From positions 1 through 21,024 of IMG/VR virus record IMGVR_UViG_3300017770_000222: a stretch of DNA of 21,024 nt, one strand, 5' to 3'. The notes under the pieces are model-generated. The model ran no database searches. It was not told the DNA's origin and saw only the letters and a program-made list of their open reading frames with translations. Made by a program: the position numbers and the translations under genes. Below are positions 13,835-21,024 of this stretch, in pieces; the stretch's first letter is position 1; the number at the start of each line of letters is the position of its first letter. The stretch is from a virus.

Positions 13835-15066
13835 TATTTTTGCCACCCTTTAATATATTTGTCTGAGAAGTTAGCTTGACTGAATCCCATACGATCCACG
13901 ATCTTTAATGCGTTCTTACCATAATGGTCAATCGCAACAAATCCTTCTTGTCCTGTAACTTCAAATCCTTTTGTTGTTTTAAGTAAAGTACGAATGCCAC
14001 CAACAGTGTTTAATTTAGCAATGATAACATATTTCATATCAACCAAAAGGTCGTATAATGTAAATATCTGTTGAAGCTTTCTTTTGTTCTTTTTATCAAA
14101 GATTGCCAATACTGCTGTGGCTTTATCCATTTGTGTTTTCTTACCAGCTGGAGTCTTACGCTTATCTGCTTCTTTCTGATAATATTGTTGTATGTATTTT
14201 TGTAGGTCAGTAACGAAAGCGGCAACTCCACCGATACGTTGGCCATCACGTACTTTTGAATTAATAAATGTATTAATCTTTTGATTTAAATCTGCGTTCG
14301 TTCCAAGTTCATTTAGAATCTTTGCATCTACTGTTCTGAATATTGAACCTGCTTTTGATAACATTGCTGTAAGATTATCAGTTTCTGTCTTTGTCATTGT
14401 TGCTGAACCTGACTTATCTTCAAACGTTGCGTCTACGTGCCAGACGTTTTTAACTTTCGCAAGTTTTGTTGATATCGCCATTCCAAAACTTGCAGACATT
14501 GTTTCAAGAGTTGATCCTGCGTATGTTGTGTGCCAGACCACGCCGATCTTTGATCCTGAAATTTTCTTACCGAGATCTGATGTTTTAGGTACCGCGTAAA
14601 CAATGGTATTAGGATGGAAAGTAACACACGATTCTCCATCAATGTCTTCTGTTTTAAGATCGTCGTTCGTATATAAGAAATCACCTTGTACTACTCCTTC
14701 AATTCCAAGCTTGGCAAATTCTTTCAACGCAACTTTAAATTTGCTATTGAGTTCACCGCTTAGATCATTATCTATTTCTGCATTTGTTTTATATAATTTT
14801 GGAGATTTATTAAATACTCCTTTCTTGGCAACAAAGAACTTACCATCAGATGGATCAGTACCAGCAAAGATCGCAGGTGCACCATCCCATTTTGTTGTTA
14901 AACTAACTGGAGCTGTTGTATTGCCTGATAGCATATCACGCAAAGCTCGAAGGTAATTAATAACGTTTCTTGTACCAGTAACACCACCATCAATTACAGC
15001 ATCTTCCAAATGCGTCATATGTAGATTAGCATCGGCCTCTGTAAGGAATTCGTTAAATCTTTTCAT
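13834..15066 (-). CDS. Leader-bearing protein with ligase/nucleotidyltransferase-type KxDG motif
   Basis: A 410-residue protein whose leader MKRFNEFLTEADANLHM is the closest in the window to the T4 internal-protein leader, with an LTE/A site at 8 to 11. VSLTTKWDGAPAIFAG at 54 to 69 resembles motif I of the covalent nucleotidyltransferases (DNA and RNA ligases, capping enzymes; K-x-D-G), making Lys59 the possible nucleotide-linked residue. Further possible motifs are KFFVAKKGVF (76 to 85), EGVVQGDFLYT (123 to 133) and KIGVVWHTTYAG (173 to 184), in the same order as ligase motifs III to IV. The C-terminal half is helical and basic, with a phage-specific end GFVAIDHYGKNALKIVDRMG. An RNA or DNA end-joining role is plausible, but other adenylyltransfer reactions are equally possible. 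Its ATG shares a base with the kinase gene's stop codon. Confidence 0.82.
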   Translation of the reverse strand: MKRFNEFLTEADANLHMTHLEDAVIDGGVTGTRNVINYLRALRDMLSGNTTAPVSLTTKWDGAPAIFAGTDPSDGKFFVAKKGVFNKSPKLYKTNAEIDNDLSGELNSKFKVALKEFAKLGIEGVVQGDFLYTNDDLKTEDIDGESCVTFHPNTIVYAVPKTSDLGKKISGSKIGVVWHTTYAGSTLETMSASFGMAISTKLAKVKNVWHVDATFEDKSGSATMTKTETDNLTAMLSKAGSIFRTVDAKILNELGTNADLNQKINTFINSKVRDGQRIGGVAAFVTDLQKYIQQYYQKEADKRKTPAGKKTQMDKATAVLAIFDKKNKRKLQQIFTLYDLLVDMKYVIIAKLNTVGGIRTLLKTTKGFEVTGQEGFVAIDHYGKNALKIVDRMGFSQANFSDKYIKGWQK

Positions 15067-15926
15067 TATGTTTTAATCCTTAAGTTGCCTTTATGTTTAA
15101 AATCTATTTCTACCTTTCTTTTTACTTCCTTAGCAATATCTTTAAGAAGTTTTAAATCGTTCTTCATTACATCTTTCATTATCTTGTCTTTTACATCTTT
15201 AAGAATCATATCAATAATCAAAGCACGATTCATTGAAAGATCTGTACCTTCCTCAAGATCTAAATGTTCTTCTGCGTAAGACTTAATCCATTTCTTTGCT
15301 TTAGGATTTTGTATAACTTGTTTAGCAAATTTAGATGCCCACTTATATCCTGACATAACTCCTTTATCAAAATCAGCATCTTGGGAATTATCAATTACTT
15401 GAAAACTAGAACCAAACATACTTTGAAATGAACCGATGTTCTTTTGTACTTCTTTCCATAAAGTAATAACCTGAACTTTTGGTAATGATCTTGGTCTTGA
15501 GTCATTACGAGCAATCGCAGTATCTAAATCTGTATTAACATAAATCATTCCAACGTCATAACCAAGCGATCTTAATTCTTTTATTTGACCTTGTATCTTT
15601 GTTACATTCTTACCTGTACCATCAATAACTAAACCGAGACGGCCTGTAATATAACCTTGCATTTTCATAGCAGTAAGTTTCTTTGCCTTGTCTCTTATTT
15701 GTTGTCCTTGTGTTGAAAAGATAGTGTTAGGATCCATTGTTAGTTTAGCTTTGTTCATTGCCAACTCAAACGCATCGTCTGAATTAACAACTTTAAATCC
15801 AAGCGCGGGTAATCCTGTTCTACCAACAATAAAAGATTTACCTGAACCAGGTCCGCCTGCTAAAAAGATTGCTTTAAATATCGCAGGATCATTTGGTCCT
15901 TCATTAAATTCTTTAAAGCTTTTCAT
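15066..15926 (-). CDS. Leader-bearing P-loop kinase (zeta-toxin / polynucleotide-kinase-like)
   Basis: A 286-residue protein starting MKSFKEFNEGPNDPAIFKAI, combining the shared leader with an FNE/G sequence that is near the gp21 consensus. A kinase domain follows: Walker A FLAGGPGSGKSFIVGRTGLP at 21 to 40, VVNSDDAFE near 46 to 54 as in the zeta toxin and polynucleotide kinase group, GLVIDGTGKNVTKI around 97 to 110, and a lid-like stretch IARNDSRPRSLP with two Arg. The last about 80 residues are a basic helical tail (LLKDIAKEVKRKVEIDFKHK). It would phosphorylate a small molecule, nucleic-acid end or sugar nucleotide; the sequence does not decide which. It overlaps the upstream gene by ATGA and the ligase-like gene by one base, so the three are likely made together. 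Confidence 0.82.
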   Translation of the reverse strand: MKSFKEFNEGPNDPAIFKAIFLAGGPGSGKSFIVGRTGLPALGFKVVNSDDAFELAMNKAKLTMDPNTIFSTQGQQIRDKAKKLTAMKMQGYITGRLGLVIDGTGKNVTKIQGQIKELRSLGYDVGMIYVNTDLDTAIARNDSRPRSLPKVQVITLWKEVQKNIGSFQSMFGSSFQVIDNSQDADFDKGVMSGYKWASKFAKQVIQNPKAKKWIKSYAEEHLDLEEGTDLSMNRALIIDMILKDVKDKIMKDVMKNDLKLLKDIAKEVKRKVEIDFKHKGNLRIKT

Positions 15927-17374
15927 AATGAAATCTCTCCAGGTATATTAGAAGTAAACGATATTTGTAATCCAAGGAATTTCATTAAAGACCCAAACAT
16001 CTTTTTACCTAATGCTGCAATTTTACTCAAGATTGCTTTGACCTTTTTCAAAACTGCTGTGATTGCTGATTTAACTTTATTTAATAAGCCTGTACCGATA
16101 TTCTTTGCCGCGGCTGCCGCTTTCTTCAACATATCAAGAGGTCCTTCACAAAGATAATCTTCTGTTAATAAACCATTGACTGCACCAAGTTCTTCAAGTA
16201 CAACATCTCTAAAGGTTTGAGTATCTTCTTTAATACCCAATCTCAATGAAGAATATGCTGGAGCACCACCTCCACCTGATTTAAAGGCAACGTATGGTTT
16301 TACTGTAGTTGCATACTTTTTAATAATAGGATCATGAATATTATTGATTGGTTCTAATACAACCTTTCCACCAATTTCAAATTTACCTAATAGGTTAGCA
16401 GCTGCTCTTGATTGTGGTGAACCAAATTTATGATTACCTGTAGAAGCTTCTAATACAACATACTTAGAAAACATTTTGTTTGCTTCATTGTCTTGGTTCA
16501 TATATTGCATTAACATATCAGACAGTTCTTTATTTTGTTTATCCTTCTTTTGGAAATCAATAATTTCGTCTGTCTTTTCACCATCTTTTGCTTTTTGTTT
16601 TAAAGCAGTAACCGTTGTTCCTGATATTAAAGTATTCATCTTCTCTTCCATATTGGAGACAAGATCTGTAGCAAATTTCTTTTCGTTACCCATTTCAGTT
16701 AACGCAGCTTCTACAATTGCGATTGCTTCTTTCTTTTTGGCAGAAGCCAATTGAGAACCACCTGCTTTCTTTAATGATATCTTTTCTTTGAAATCAGAAG
16801 AAGCAATATCAGTCTTTGGAGTTTTATCTCTTGCTCCTTGTTTTGACCATATAGGTCCAAGACTAACTGAACCTATTGCACCACCTCTACCTGTTTGAAC
16901 TAAAGCTGCAGCTGACAATCCTTTCCCAAAGTTTTTAGCAATTTGTTCGGCCTGAGTTTGATACCCAGTCCAATATTTCATTGCCACTTCTTCTGTAGCA
17001 GGATCTGTCTTTTGGTTGTTTAAATTATTATAGGCAAATACAATAAGGTCTTCCCACTCTGCACCAGATGGCATTCCGCCACCTTCTTTATGTTGAATAA
17101 AGGAACTGGATTTATAACCGATACCGCCTTTTAAATGGAGTATTTTTCCATCAGGAGCTTTTAGAAACTTTTCGTGGGTTGCACTATCTTTGCCTACGAC
17201 AAGATCAGGTTTAGACGATGATCCTGTTACTTCGAATACATCGCCTTTCTTATAACCCATTTGAGTAAGCTCTGCGAAACCTTCACCTTTCCAAACAACC
17301 TTTGCACCAATGACATAGTCAGGTTTCATTATGGTTGCTTCAGCTAAATTGGCAAATGACTTAAACCTTTTCAT
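15923..17374 (-). CDS. Leader-bearing protein with nuclease-like core and cationic amphipathic tail
   Basis: A 483-residue protein starting MKRFKSFANLAEATIMKPDY, with LAE/A at 10 to 13 fitting gp21 processing. Residues 20 to 95 form a beta-rich N-terminal part (VIGAKVVWKGEGF). Around 104 to 215 is a pattern reminiscent of PD-(D/E)XK nucleases: an acidic helix GAEWEDLIVFAYN, then PKTDI at 186 to 190, then EKISLKKAGGSQLASAKK at 197 to 214, where Asp189 and Lys202 would be catalytic. This is suggestive only. From residue 411 to 470 there is an unusual Ala/Lys/Leu-rich stretch (MLKKAAAAAKNIGTGLLNKV and onwards) with about 12 Lys and one Asp, directly after an LCE/G sequence that could be a second protease site. 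A late promoter lies 36 bases upstream, so it opens the first late block after gp41. Confidence 0.78.
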   Translation of the reverse strand: MKRFKSFANLAEATIMKPDYVIGAKVVWKGEGFAELTQMGYKKGDVFEVTGSSSKPDLVVGKDSATHEKFLKAPDGKILHLKGGIGYKSSSFIQHKEGGGMPSGAEWEDLIVFAYNNLNNQKTDPATEEVAMKYWTGYQTQAEQIAKNFGKGLSAAALVQTGRGGAIGSVSLGPIWSKQGARDKTPKTDIASSDFKEKISLKKAGGSQLASAKKKEAIAIVEAALTEMGNEKKFATDLVSNMEEKMNTLISGTTVTALKQKAKDGEKTDEIIDFQKKDKQNKELSDMLMQYMNQDNEANKMFSKYVVLEASTGNHKFGSPQSRAAANLLGKFEIGGKVVLEPINNIHDPIIKKYATTVKPYVAFKSGGGGAPAYSSLRLGIKEDTQTFRDVVLEELGAVNGLLTEDYLCEGPLDMLKKAAAAAKNIGTGLLNKVKSAITAVLKKVKAILSKIAALGKKMFGSLMKFLGLQISFTSNIPGEISL

Positions 17375-17409
17375 TGAATACCTATAAAATTTGTAGTTTA
17401 CTTTAGTTT

Positions 17410-17417
17410 TATTTATA
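17410..17417 (-). promoter_or_regulatory. T4-type late promoter TATAAATA
   Basis: An exact late box in the 50-base gap between the gp41 stop and the next ATG, at a usual distance for a T4 late transcript leader. It marks the switch from the replication block to the late block. Confidence 0.75.
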
Positions 17418-17424
17418 CAGATAC

Positions 17425-18870
17425 TTAAGTTAAGGCAACATCTCCAAATACATTCTTACCACCAGGTTTCCGTTTGTTCAGTCTCATACCGATGTCGGTC
17501 TTGTCGAACACAGGACCGTCGTCATAATTCTGATTCTTTCCCCCAGGACTGCCACCTCCAGGACCATCTAGATTAATATTGTCTTGAGCAGAATCTTCAA
17601 GTTCATAGATCTTCATCTTTGCTCTTTCAATACCAACTAGGAATCTTCGATAATAACTAATGTCTCCCCAACGATTCTTCAACTGTTTAATCATCAGCTG
17701 ATTCATTTCGTCAAGATATTCGGAACTGACCAAACCTAATATACAGTCAGCAGTATGAGTAATACCCATTGACTCAGATGTATTTGTTAGATCGACGTCG
17801 GAGTTACCATACGCATCTCTGTTATACTGAGAAGATGTAACGACAGCACAATTATATTCCATTGCCAATCCACGTACTTCTTCAGCAATTGATTTGACCA
17901 AAGTATAACTATTAGCAGCTGCAGCACCTTTCACTCGAGCAGAAGAACAAATGTTCAAGTAATCGAGAAAGATAACATCAGGCTGAAAGTTCTTTTTGAG
18001 TTTGAGTTCGTTTAACAAATGACGGAAGTGACCGCTATGAGCAGATCCTGTTGGGAACTCCTTAATAACCAGTTTACCTGTTGTCTTTGTTTTATATCGG
18101 TTCATACGTTTCTCAAATACATCACGAGGTACTTCACCAACTTCGTCGAGAGTAATATCCATAATGTTTGCGTCAATACGACGACCGATTTCTTCAGCAG
18201 CCATTTCCATTGTAATATACAGAACATTCTTTCCATACATCAAATGATTTGCTGCCATATGACATTTAAGTAAAGATTTACCACCACCTGTCGTTGCCAA
18301 CAGTACGGTCATAGATTTACGAGGTATGCCACCCTTTGTAATTTTGTTTAAGATTTCAATGTCAAAAGGAATACGTTCTTCAACTCTGTGATAATGTTCA
18401 TAACGATCATCAACATCTTCAAGGAAGTCATGACCAACTGATTGGTCAAAGTTGATACCTAACGAATCCGAGAGCAATCCTGGAATTGCCCCCTTATCCA
18501 TGTCGTTGTCTTGACTATCAAGAATCAGAATTGCTTTACGTATACTATTATATAAATCTTTGTCTTGACAGAACTTTTCAGTTTCATCAATCAAAAAATC
18601 CATATTGGTATCAACATCGATTGACATACTATCAACCAATTGATGAACACCTTGATACGTATCTTCGTTCAGATCCTTACGTTTATCAACAGCAATCTTT
18701 AAAGCTTCAAGTGAAGGCGGCTCCTTGTACTTTTCAAGGTACTCGGATGCCGTTTCAAATACTTTACGAAGAACAGTATCATCGAAGTAATCTTCTTTTA
18801 AATATGGAAATACCTTACGGCAATAGTCCTCATTCAGTATCAGATTCGATAAGATCGTCTTCTCGAGCAT
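17425..18870 (-). CDS. 41: Replicative DNA helicase, T4 gp41 family
   Basis: Ring-shaped DnaB-type helicase that unwinds DNA ahead of the phage polymerase and works with the gp61 primase. The N-terminal domain starts MLEKTILSNLILNEDYCRKV. The RecA-like core has Walker A LLATTGGGKSLLKCHM (GGGKS near residue 195), the following strand NVLYITMEMAAEEIGRRIDA typical of the DnaB family, Walker B DVIFLDYLN near residue 300, and a downstream SSQYNRD motif. The length of 481 residues is close to T4 gp41 (475). The ATG at 18870 is chosen over the ATG 15 bases upstream because GGAGGG lies five bases before it. It overlaps the uvsX end by 41 bases. The C-terminal tail is Gly/Pro/Asn-rich (PGGGSPGGKNQNYDDG) and probably disordered. 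Confidence 0.95.
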   Translation of the reverse strand: MLEKTILSNLILNEDYCRKVFPYLKEDYFDDTVLRKVFETASEYLEKYKEPPSLEALKIAVDKRKDLNEDTYQGVHQLVDSMSIDVDTNMDFLIDETEKFCQDKDLYNSIRKAILILDSQDNDMDKGAIPGLLSDSLGINFDQSVGHDFLEDVDDRYEHYHRVEERIPFDIEILNKITKGGIPRKSMTVLLATTGGGKSLLKCHMAANHLMYGKNVLYITMEMAAEEIGRRIDANIMDITLDEVGEVPRDVFEKRMNRYKTKTTGKLVIKEFPTGSAHSGHFRHLLNELKLKKNFQPDVIFLDYLNICSSARVKGAAAANSYTLVKSIAEEVRGLAMEYNCAVVTSSQYNRDAYGNSDVDLTNTSESMGITHTADCILGLVSSEYLDEMNQLMIKQLKNRWGDISYYRRFLVGIERAKMKIYELEDSAQDNINLDGPGGGSPGGKNQNYDDGPVFDKTDIGMRLNKRKPGGKNVFGDVALT

Positions 18871-19894
18871 TGTTTCCCTCCACATTTTGCAGCTTGTATT
18901 TACGCTCTACATATTTACCAAACGATTCGTTTAGACATAACTCTTTGAAGAAATTATCATCATCTTCAATATCCTTACCTCTACGTTTCGGTTCAATAAT
19001 TTCTCCAGTACTCAGATCAGTTAGATTATACCAACCTTGAGTAGCTTTTTGGATATGACCGGATTCAATCGCAAGATCCATTAAGGAACTATTCTTTTGA
19101 ATACCTGAATCATATAATACCTTGAACGGTAACTTTGCTTTCTCTTTTACATATCTTGACTTTTCGATATTGATAGTAAACTTCCAACCTGCGAGGTCGG
19201 TACCATCTTTCTCTTGAGCCTTTGAAATAATAAAGATCTGATTCGCAGAATAGTAAATACCAGTACCACCAGAAATAATATTCTTTGGAAACAATCCAAT
19301 TTCTTTATATGTATGGTTGACTGCGATACAAGGAATATCCTTAGTCGTCAATCTTGGTGTTATAATTCTGAACAATGATTTAAGAGCTTTTGCTCTCGAC
19401 ATATTAGCAACTGACTTTTCGTTTAATGCATCCTCAACTTCTTTCTTCGAAGCAAGGTTACCGATTGAGTCAATCATGATCATTACATTGTCACCTTTAC
19501 CAACTTCATCTAAACGACCAACGATATCAAACTTTAATTGTTCAACATCTTCAATCGGAATATGAAGTACTCTGCTGGTATCAATATCAAAAGATTCCAA
19601 ATATTCTGGTGTAATACCATATTCAGAATCGTATAACAAAGCAATACCTTTTGGGTACTTTTTCAAATAAGCCTTCATACAGTATAAGCCGAGTAAAGTT
19701 TTGAAACTTTTAGATTCTCCTGCTACAACTGTTAGACCTGGGATAAGACCACCTTTCAACGAACCACTGAATGCAATATTTACAATTGGTAGTTCTGTTT
19801 GAATAGGATCCTTATCTTTAAAGAAAGCGGAATCATTCAGAGCAGCTGCCTGCTTTACTGATCCTGCCTTCAGCATTTTATCGAGTAAACTCAT
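18830..19894 (-). CDS. uvsX: RecA-like recombinase UvsX
   Basis: Strand-exchange recombinase for recombination-dependent replication and repair; it forms filaments on single-stranded DNA with the help of UvsY and displaces gp32. The protein has 354 residues, near the family length (T4 UvsX 391). Walker A is GESKSFKT at 59 to 66, a T4-UvsX-like form (T4 has GPSKSFKS) and not the bacterial GPESSGKT. Walker B is VMIMIDSIGNL at 137 to 147. The SEYGITPEYLESF region and VNHTYKEIGLFPKNIISGGT match the recombinase core, loop L2 and C-terminal part. The start has GGAG eight bases upstream and lies 3 bases after the upstream stop. The acidic C-terminus ends EDDLIESDTE. The order gp32, small gene, uvsX, 41 is typical of T4-like marine phages. 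Confidence 0.95.
   Translation of the reverse strand: MSLLDKMLKAGSVKQAAALNDSAFFKDKDPIQTELPIVNIAFSGSLKGGLIPGLTVVAGESKSFKTLLGLYCMKAYLKKYPKGIALLYDSEYGITPEYLESFDIDTSRVLHIPIEDVEQLKFDIVGRLDEVGKGDNVMIMIDSIGNLASKKEVEDALNEKSVANMSRAKALKSLFRIITPRLTTKDIPCIAVNHTYKEIGLFPKNIISGGTGIYYSANQIFIISKAQEKDGTDLAGWKFTINIEKSRYVKEKAKLPFKVLYDSGIQKNSSLMDLAIESGHIQKATQGWYNLTDLSTGEIIEPKRRGKDIEDDDNFFKELCLNESFGKYVERKYKLQNVEGNNAREDDLIESDTE
18876..18881 (-). promoter_or_regulatory. Ribosome site that fixes the gp41 start
   Basis: GGAGGG lies five bases before the ATG at 18870, inside the uvsX coding region. It is part of the codons following an upstream ATG at 18885, so that ATG cannot use it and the shorter gp41 is favoured. 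Confidence 0.75.
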
Positions 19895-19897
19895 ATT

Positions 19898-20182
19898 TTA
19901 TTCTCCACTTAGAATTTGATGTAACTTATCAGCAAACGCATCAAGTTTCTCATATCGGTTTGGCCAATATATGTAATCCTTTTCTGGGTTAGCTTTCAAG
20001 TTGTTTATTAAAGGAACTACTGCATCATACAATAACTGCGCTTTGGCTGCGTTTGATTCTGCGGTAGCGGATGAAGTTGTAGCAACTTCTTTGGCTTGTT
20101 GAACTACTTCGAGTTCATCAGCGTCAACAGCTGTGAAACCAAAATCGAAATCGAGAATGGTTGTTTCTTTTTCAATAGACAT
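19898..20182 (-). CDS. Small conserved gene between gp32 and uvsX
   Basis: A 94-residue acidic protein, helical throughout, with an Asp/Glu N-terminus (ILDFDFGFTAVDADELEVVQ), an Ala/Glu/Thr middle helix and a conserved end NPEKDYIYWPNRYEKLDAFA followed by DKLHQIL. The KDYIYWPNR segment is a hallmark of small proteins found at this place in T4-like marine phages; I know of no established role. Its place between gp32 and UvsX makes a replication or recombination accessory role likely, for instance in filament loading, but that is inference. It has a strong AAGGAGGA ribosome site directly after the hairpin that ends the gp32 message. Confidence 0.85.
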   Translation of the reverse strand: MSIEKETTILDFDFGFTAVDADELEVVQQAKEVATTSSATAESNAAKAQLLYDAVVPLINNLKANPEKDYIYWPNRYEKLDAFADKLHQILSGE

Positions 20183-20193
20183 ACGTCCTCCTT

Positions 20194-20217
20194 AAAAGAG
20201 GGGACCCGAAGATCCCC
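20194..20217 (-). terminator. CUUCGG-loop hairpin after gp32
   Basis: On the minus strand GGGGATC, loop TTCG, GGTCCCC (20200 to 20217) forms a seven-pair stem with one T-G pair and the extra-stable C(UUCG)G loop. It is followed by TCTTTT, and then by the ribosome site of the next gene. UUCG hairpins are known as terminators and mRNA stabilisers in T4. With a short, interrupted U run it is probably a partial terminator or 3'-end protector of gp32 mRNA, not a full stop. Confidence 0.75.
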
Positions 20218-20225
20218 ACAGTTGT

Positions 20226-21024
20226 TTAACTACGTGCCAATTCCTTAAATATACTAAGGTCATCATCATCATCACTAGCGGACGATCCTACTGAAGCTTC
20301 GGCGGTTGCCATTGCTGGTTCAGGAGTATCGTTTGACATACTGGATAAATCCAATTCGTCAGCAGTTTCAGTTACCGGTGCAGAAGCAGTCGGTTCATCA
20401 TTTTGTAGATCAAGTACACGATACATTTTAGTTTTTAGTTCTGAGTAAGATTTGAAATTACTTTCAGATACTAATTCTTGTAGAGAATGTTGTTCTCCCC
20501 AAATTCTTTCCAATGCTTCATCATCTTCAGACAATGGAGTCGCAGGATCGAACTCAGATTTATCGTAGTTCGGATAACCTTCAAACTGTCTAATCTTTAA
20601 ACGGAAGTTTGCACCTTCCCATAGATCAAACGGATTGGTTGGTTCTTCATCTTCAAACGTTGGGTTCATAAGATCATTCAATTTATCAAAGATCTTTTTA
20701 CCGAACTGATACATGAATACTTTACCTTCATTCTCAGGATTGCCTGGGTCTTTGACTACATAGATGTTAGCAGTATACTTCAGCCTACGCTTCTGTTTAC
20801 GTGCTTGTTCTTTGTCAGCCTCGACACCACTATTCCAAAGTTTAGAGTTAAACTCAGAAACAGGATCATCCTGATTTAATGTGGTTAGAGAGTTTTCGAT
20901 ATACCATAGACCTGTAGGTCCTTGGAATCCATGATCCCAAATCCTTACGAAAGGCATCTCTTCACCTTGAGAGGCGGGTAGGAAACGAATGACTGCGAAG
21001 CCATTGCCTGCCTTATCTCTTGTA
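20226..21024 (-). CDS. 32: Single-stranded DNA-binding protein gp32, N-terminus cut by window edge
   Basis: Helix-destabilising protein that coats single-stranded DNA in replication, repair and recombination and binds the polymerase, helicase loader and UvsX systems. The frame is open to the right edge; an ATG at 20957 is internal, because the residues before it, RDKAGNGFAVIRFLPASQGE, match gp32. About 265 residues are visible, and the missing part would hold the N-terminal cooperativity domain. The core has HGFQGPTGLWYIEN, YTANIYVVKDPGNPENEGKV and YQFGKKIFDKLNDLMNP, all close to T4. The zinc-binding cysteines of T4 gp32 (77, 87, 90) are absent: the segment that would be CPVCQ is DPVSEFN. The C-terminus is an acidic tail ending DDDDDLSIFKELARS, as expected for the protein-interaction tail. 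Confidence 0.95.
   Translation of the reverse strand, partial: TRDKAGNGFAVIRFLPASQGEEMPFVRIWDHGFQGPTGLWYIENSLTTLNQDDPVSEFNSKLWNSGVEADKEQARKQKRRLKYTANIYVVKDPGNPENEGKVFMYQFGKKIFDKLNDLMNPTFEDEEPTNPFDLWEGANFRLKIRQFEGYPNYDKSEFDPATPLSEDDEALERIWGEQHSLQELVSESNFKSYSELKTKMYRVLDLQNDEPTASAPVTETADELDLSSMSNDTPEPAMATAEASVGSSASDDDDDLSIFKELARS

Noticed and set aside
18871-18885. Longer gp41 start at the ATG at 18885
   Set aside because: The GGAGGG site is located after that ATG and is well placed only for the ATG at 18870; the DnaB-like N-terminus also begins there.
1-21024. tRNA genes, CRISPR arrays, insertion sequences, integrase or attachment sites
   Set aside because: All gaps are under about 60 bases and no tRNA-like fold, direct repeat array, transposase or integrase gene is visible. 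A strictly lytic T4-like layout fits their absence.

Overview
The window is about 21 kb of a strictly lytic, T4-like myovirus genome, AT-rich and almost wholly coding. Every supported gene is on the minus strand, so transcription runs from the right edge to the left edge. T4 core replication genes (gp32, UvsX, gp41), exact T4-type late promoter boxes (TATAAATA on the minus strand) and conserved small genes of the kind seen in T4-like phages of marine bacteria suggest an aquatic T4-like phage. The host cannot be read from the sequence.

Replication block (21024 to 17425): the C-terminal part of gp32 (single-strand DNA-binding protein), a CUUCGG-loop hairpin, a small conserved gene, UvsX recombinase and gp41 helicase.

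First late block (17417 to 13595): a late promoter is followed by four tightly coupled genes: a 483-residue protein with a nuclease-like pattern and a cationic tail, a P-loop kinase, a protein with a ligase/nucleotidyltransferase-type motif, and a small protein. The first three start with the same kind of short leader, MK-x-F..., followed in two of them by a T4 prohead-protease type (L/I)xE site.

Inserted cassette (13598 to 10975): a textbook sigma70 promoter (TTGACA, 17 bp, TATAAT) drives a NadR-like P-loop kinase, a GT32-like glycosyltransferase, a sulfotransferase-like protein and a GT25-like glycosyltransferase. The last three joints are ATGA overlaps. This looks like an early, host-directed or glycan-modifying accessory unit.

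Second late block (10983 to about 3565): a late promoter leads into a nucleotidyltransferase fusion (NMNAT-like plus a C-terminal domain), two paralogous proteins, a scaffold-like protein, a Cys-motif protein, an uncharacterised protein, a RimK-like ATP-grasp ligase fused to a RimB-like retropepsin domain, a basic YWACR protein and a cupin-like protein.

Third late block (3569 to 1): another late promoter and small conserved genes, ending in a T4-lysozyme family enzyme cut by the left edge.

The main idea is that nine genes in this window begin with a leader resembling the T4 capsid-targeting sequence of internal proteins (T4 IPIII begins MKTYQEFIAEA), usually followed by a gp21-type cleavage site. 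The window may therefore encode a large set of enzymes packaged inside the head and injected with the DNA, including nucleic-acid end-processing enzymes and a glutamate ligase/protease fusion. This is inference from sequence patterns and has not been tested.
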